A stretch of DNA of 64,000 bases from positions 3,685,501 to 3,749,500 of the forward strand of contig NZ_JAFIBW010000001.1 in NCBI RefSeq assembly GCF_017833295.1, in the 5' to 3' direction. This DNA comes from Methylobacterium sp. PvR107. Lineage in GTDB: Bacteria; Pseudomonadota; Alphaproteobacteria; Rhizobiales; Beijerinckiaceae. A model generated the notes under the pieces. It had not been told where the DNA came from. It worked only from the letters and a program-made list of their open reading frames with translations, and did not search any database. Positions 61,503-64,000 of this stretch are shown piece by piece; the first letter of the stretch is position 1; the number at the start of each line of letters is the position of its first letter. A program made the translations under genes and the position numbers.

Positions 61503-62546
61503 ATGATCGTCGACAAGGTTTCCGATCTGATCGGCAACACGCCGCTCCTGCAGATCCCCGTCTCGCCCGGGACGACGCGGCTCTTCCTCAAGATGGAGAA
61601 GATGAATCCGGGCGGCAGCACCAAGGACCGGATGGCCTACAGCATGGTGCTGGCCGCCATAAAGGCCGGGCGTCTGCGGCCGGGCGGAGTCGTGGTTGAA
61701 TCCTCCTCCGGAAATACAGGCATCGGCCTTGCCATCGCGGCCGTGGAGTTCGGCCTGCGCTTCATCGCGGTGGTCGATCACCACGCCGCGCCGGACAAGA
61801 TCGCCGTGATGCGGGCGCTGGGCGCGGAGATCCGCATGGTCGCGGGCACGTACCGCGAGGACGAGGTCGCGGTGGTCGAGCGGCAGCGCCTCGCGGCGCA
61901 GATCGCCGAGGAGATCCCCGGCGCGATCTTCATGAACCAGTCGGACAACACCGCCAATGCCGGCGGCTACAGCGCCTTCGTTCGCGAGGCGGTCGCACAG
62001 GTCGGGGACCGGATCGACGCCTATGTGGGCTGCGTCGGGACGGGCGGCTCGGTGACGGGGATCGGCCGCGGCCTCAAGGCGCACGACGCCCGGACCGTCA
62101 TCGCCGCCGTCGAGCCCGAGGGCTCGATCGTGTTCGGCGGCCCCGGTCACCCGTATTACCAATCCGGCACCGGTACGCCCAAGGGCGACACGGTCGGCCT
62201 CGTGCTCGATTACGGCTGCATCGATCTCGGACTGCGGGTCTCCGACGCGCAGGCCTTCGAGACGGCGCGCTACTTCGCCCGGCGCTACGGGCTGCTGGTC
62301 GGCGGCTCCACCGGCGGCGCCCTCTACAAGGCGCTGGACCTCGTCGCCGAGGGGCGGATCGCCGGCAACGTTCTCGTCTCGGTCGCCGACGGCGGCGAGA
62401 AGTACCTTCAGACCATCTTCAGCGACGCCTGGATGGAGTCGAAGGGTCTGCACGACCCGGCGGTCTGGGACCGCCTCGACGCCTGGCTCGGCCGTCGGGC
62501 GGGTGCGGCCGCCCGGCCCGACGTGCCGCTGCTGGCGGTGGCCTGA
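61503..62546 (+). CDS. PLP cysteine-synthase-fold enzyme, SbnA-like (L-diaminopropionate synthesis)
   Basis: A 347-residue fold-type II enzyme. The PLP Lys is in MNPGGSTKDRMAY, the substrate loop is SSSGNTGIGLAIA, and the phosphate loop is CVGTGGSVTGIGRGLK. The C-terminal GGSTGGALYKALDLV is conserved. SbnA condenses O-phosphoserine with glutamate to N-(2-amino-2-carboxyethyl)glutamate, the precursor of L-2,3-diaminopropionate. No serine acetyltransferase is near and the locus is a siderophore cluster, so an SbnA role is preferred over cysteine synthase. It lies 9 bp after the decarboxylase. Confidence 0.82.
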   Translation: MIVDKVSDLIGNTPLLQIPVSPGTTRLFLKMEKMNPGGSTKDRMAYSMVLAAIKAGRLRPGGVVVESSSGNTGIGLAIAAVEFGLRFIAVVDHHAAPDKIAVMRALGAEIRMVAGTYREDEVAVVERQRLAAQIAEEIPGAIFMNQSDNTANAGGYSAFVREAVAQVGDRIDAYVGCVGTGGSVTGIGRGLKAHDARTVIAAVEPEGSIVFGGPGHPYYQSGTGTPKGDTVGLVLDYGCIDLGLRVSDAQAFETARYFARRYGLLVGGSTGGALYKALDLVAEGRIAGNVLVSVADGGEKYLQTIFSDAWMESKGLHDPAVWDRLDAWLGRRAGAAARPDVPLLAVA

Positions 62547-62550
62547 CACG

Positions 62551-63693
62551 ATGACCCCCCTCAACGTCGCGATCTGCGGCGGCGGCCGAACCGGCCACCT
62601 CAACGCGGTGCTGTTCAGCCGCCAACCCGGCGTGCGGGTCTCCTGGCTCACATCGAATCCGGCAGTCGTCGGCGGCGCCGCGGGCGGGATCGTCGCCCAC
62701 CTGCCGGACGGATCGGCCCTGCCCGGAGAGCCCGCGCAGGTGGGCACGGATCCCGCCAGCGCGGTCCGCCACGCGGACGTGGTGGTGATCACGGTGCCGG
62801 CCGACGCGCGGGCCGCCGTGCTGCGGGCGATCGGCCCGCACCTGCGTCGCGACCGACCGGTCTATGTCGGCGCGATCCCGGGCTTCTGCGGGTTCGACTG
62901 GCTCGCCGCGGAGATCCTGGCCAACCGACCGAACGCGGTGATCTGGGGCCTGAAGGACGTGCCGCACACCGCCTTCGACCTCGTGCCTGGCCGCAGCGTG
63001 CGGATGGGCGGCGCCAAGCAGCGGCTCCACGCCGCGACCCATCGCCGGGAGAGCCGGGAGGCCCGTGCCGAACTCGCGGCGCATCTGGGCAGCCTGTTCG
63101 AGGCGCCCGTGGAGATGCTGCAGGATTATCTCGCGATCACCCTGACCCCCGGCAACCCGATCATGCACAGCGCGGTCGTCTACGGGCTCGTCGGCCCCTA
63201 CGGCCAGTGGCGCGACCGGACGCTGCCCGAAGACTTCTGCTGGTGGACGGACTGCCCCGAGCTCGGGGCCTATTTCCTGGAGCGCTGCGACGCCGAGAAC
63301 CAGGCTTTGCGGCGCGCCGCCGCGGGGCATTTCGGGATCGATCTGTCCTCGGTGAAGCCGCTGGCGACCGAGATCATCGAGGCCTACGGCGACCAGATCG
63401 CCGACACCGCCACGATGCTCACGATCCTGCGCACGAACCGGGCCTATGCCGGCATCCGGGCGCCGCTGGTCCATGACCCGGCCGCGGGCGGCTTCGTGCT
63501 CGACCGGACGAGCCGCGCCTTCCGGGAGGACGTGGTCTACGGGCTCGGCCTCCTCGTGCAGATGGCCGCGGGCCTGTCCGTGTCCGTCCCCCACCTCGAC
63601 GAGATCCACCGCTGGGCGCTGGGCTACATGGGCGGCGTCGCGGGCGAGCCGCTCTCCCATCTGCCGCGGGCTTGGCCGGGAGCCGCGCAATGA
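62551..63693 (+). CDS. Octopine/nopaline-dehydrogenase-family enzyme of the siderophore locus
   Basis: A 380-residue NAD(P)-dependent opine dehydrogenase. The Rossmann loop is VAICGGGRTGHLNAVLF; the catalytic domain has TPGNPIMHSAVVYGLVGPYG with the conserved His, and SRAFREDVVYGLGLLVQMA. Staphyloferrin B loci carry SbnB here, which oxidatively splits N-(2-amino-2-carboxyethyl)glutamate to L-diaminopropionate and 2-oxoglutarate. That substrate is itself opine-like, so this enzyme could do the same reaction. Alternatively it works reductively, as in staphylopine/pseudopaline synthesis (CntM), to add an opine arm. ATG 62551 is 2 bp after the upstream stop; the end overlaps the next start (ATGA). 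Confidence 0.8.
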   Translation: MTPLNVAICGGGRTGHLNAVLFSRQPGVRVSWLTSNPAVVGGAAGGIVAHLPDGSALPGEPAQVGTDPASAVRHADVVVITVPADARAAVLRAIGPHLRRDRPVYVGAIPGFCGFDWLAAEILANRPNAVIWGLKDVPHTAFDLVPGRSVRMGGAKQRLHAATHRRESREARAELAAHLGSLFEAPVEMLQDYLAITLTPGNPIMHSAVVYGLVGPYGQWRDRTLPEDFCWWTDCPELGAYFLERCDAENQALRRAAAGHFGIDLSSVKPLATEIIEAYGDQIADTATMLTILRTNRAYAGIRAPLVHDPAAGGFVLDRTSRAFREDVVYGLGLLVQMAAGLSVSVPHLDEIHRWALGYMGGVAGEPLSHLPRAWPGAAQ

Positions 63694-64000
63694 CCGGCCT
63701 GTCGTCCGCCGTCGCTTCCCCCGCAATCCCGGAAGACGCCACCGTGCTCGCCCATGCGCGCCGCAACGCCCTGCGCCGGCTGGTGCGCTGCCTGTTCGCC
63801 GAGAACATCCTCGACGTGACGCGCCTCGCGGTGTCGCCTGACGGACGTGAGGCGCGGTTCCCGCTTCCGGACGGCCCGGATGGCCCGGCCCATCTCCACT
63901 TCGCGCATCTGGTCGTGGCACCGGCGCGCACGATCGTCCTGCACGGTCCGATCACGCGGGTCCTGGCAAGCGGCGAACGCGAACCGGTCGCGGATCCGGA
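63690..64000 (+). CDS. IucA/IucC-like NIS siderophore synthetase, N-terminal part (runs off the window)
   Basis: 103 codons are visible. The segment ARRNALRRLVRCLFAENILD, then FPLPDGPDGPAHLHFAHLVV, resembles the N-terminus of IucA/IucC-type NRPS-independent siderophore synthetases, which couple citrate or 2-oxoglutarate carboxylates to amines. The ATP-binding region is beyond the window edge, so the call depends partly on context (SbnA- and SbnH-like genes upstream). The start overlaps the opine-dehydrogenase stop (ATGA). Confidence 0.65.
   Translation, partial: MTGLSSAVASPAIPEDATVLAHARRNALRRLVRCLFAENILDVTRLAVSPDGREARFPLPDGPDGPAHLHFAHLVVAPARTIVLHGPITRVLASGEREPVADP

Noticed and set aside
61503..62546. 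Cysteine synthase (CysK/CysM) for primary metabolism
   Set aside because: It is embedded between a decarboxylase and an opine dehydrogenase in a siderophore operon, so an SbnA role fits better, though catalytic overlap cannot be excluded.
57910..62792. Long minus-strand open frames opposite the receptor and siderophore genes
   Set aside because: The + strand products are clear TonB receptor and PLP enzymes; the minus frames are low-complexity shadows.
57949..64000. Methylolanthanin (lanthanide chelator) cluster of Methylobacterium
   Set aside because: The genes visible point to diaminopropionate chemistry, with no hydroxybenzoate or petrobactin-like functions; the part beyond the window edge could change this.

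Overview
This is a GC-rich window from an alphaproteobacterium, most likely Methylobacterium/Methylorubrum or a close relative. That assignment is an inference. It rests on the codon and GC style, a probable mesaconyl-CoA hydratase of the ethylmalonyl-CoA pathway, a polyhydroxybutyrate depolymerase-like esterase, a KaiC-like ATPase, and several DUF3489/DUF2924/serine-recombinase and IS21/IS3 elements. No rRNA is present. One tRNA-Ala (CGC) is read on the minus strand at 51824-51899.

The left part (0.2-12.4 kb) is a metal and oxyanion resistance island. A CzcA-type RND pump, its adaptor and a small His-rich exported protein run leftward. Divergent from them are a CsoR/RcnR-type repressor and an NreB-like MFS exporter with a His-rich tail, with a G-tract operator candidate between the two arms. 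Next comes a seven-gene chromate operon: chrB, chrA, two small exported proteins, a Tat-exported superoxide dismutase, a Rap1a/Tai-like protein and a Cj0069-type ATP-grasp-like protein. A cytochrome b fused to an ethylbenzene-dehydrogenase-type haem domain (12.5-14.3 kb) converges on it. At 15.0-18.6 kb a HigA-type regulator, a double-domain KaiC-like ATPase and a hybrid histidine kinase overlap end to end. At 19.8-23.4 kb lie cell-wall enzymes (L,D-transpeptidase, lytic transglycosylase with SPOR domain) and the esterase.

The centre (23.7-35.3 kb) is a leucine/branched-chain acid catabolic cluster: acyl-CoA synthetase, isovaleryl-CoA dehydrogenase, both methylcrotonyl-CoA carboxylase subunits, a MaoC hydratase, a CitE-like lyase, and a convergent E1alpha-E1beta-E2 branched-chain 2-oxoacid dehydrogenase operon. 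The MaoC+CitE ending and the gene content resemble the actinobacterial cluster (Rv2505c-Rv2495c in M. tuberculosis) more than the classical liu operon.

From 35.7 to 39.7 kb is a mobile-DNA graveyard: an internally deleted copy of a DUF3489-to-recombinase cassette, then a complete IS21-family element abutting the last 48 codons of a tyrosine recombinase. At 39.8-47.7 kb two translationally coupled soluble hybrid histidine kinases occur. One has 1937 residues and carries a long poly-HAMP array encoded by 276-bp tandem repeats. The intact DUF3489-DUF2924-serine recombinase cassette is at 48.4-51.3 kb, beside an amber-interrupted small membrane-protein gene and the tRNA.

The right part (52.0-64.0 kb) starts with housekeeping-like genes (YggT, mesaconyl-CoA hydratase, GNAT, outer-membrane barrel). 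An IS3 relic and an AT-rich patch with an orphan GNAT/FemAB-like gene follow. The window ends in a siderophore locus: TonB-dependent receptor, SbnH-like decarboxylase, SbnA-like synthase, an octopine/nopaline-dehydrogenase-family protein and the start of an IucA/IucC-like synthetase. The opine-dehydrogenase family member sits where staphyloferrin B loci carry SbnB, which makes this the strongest candidate for an undescribed pathway variant.
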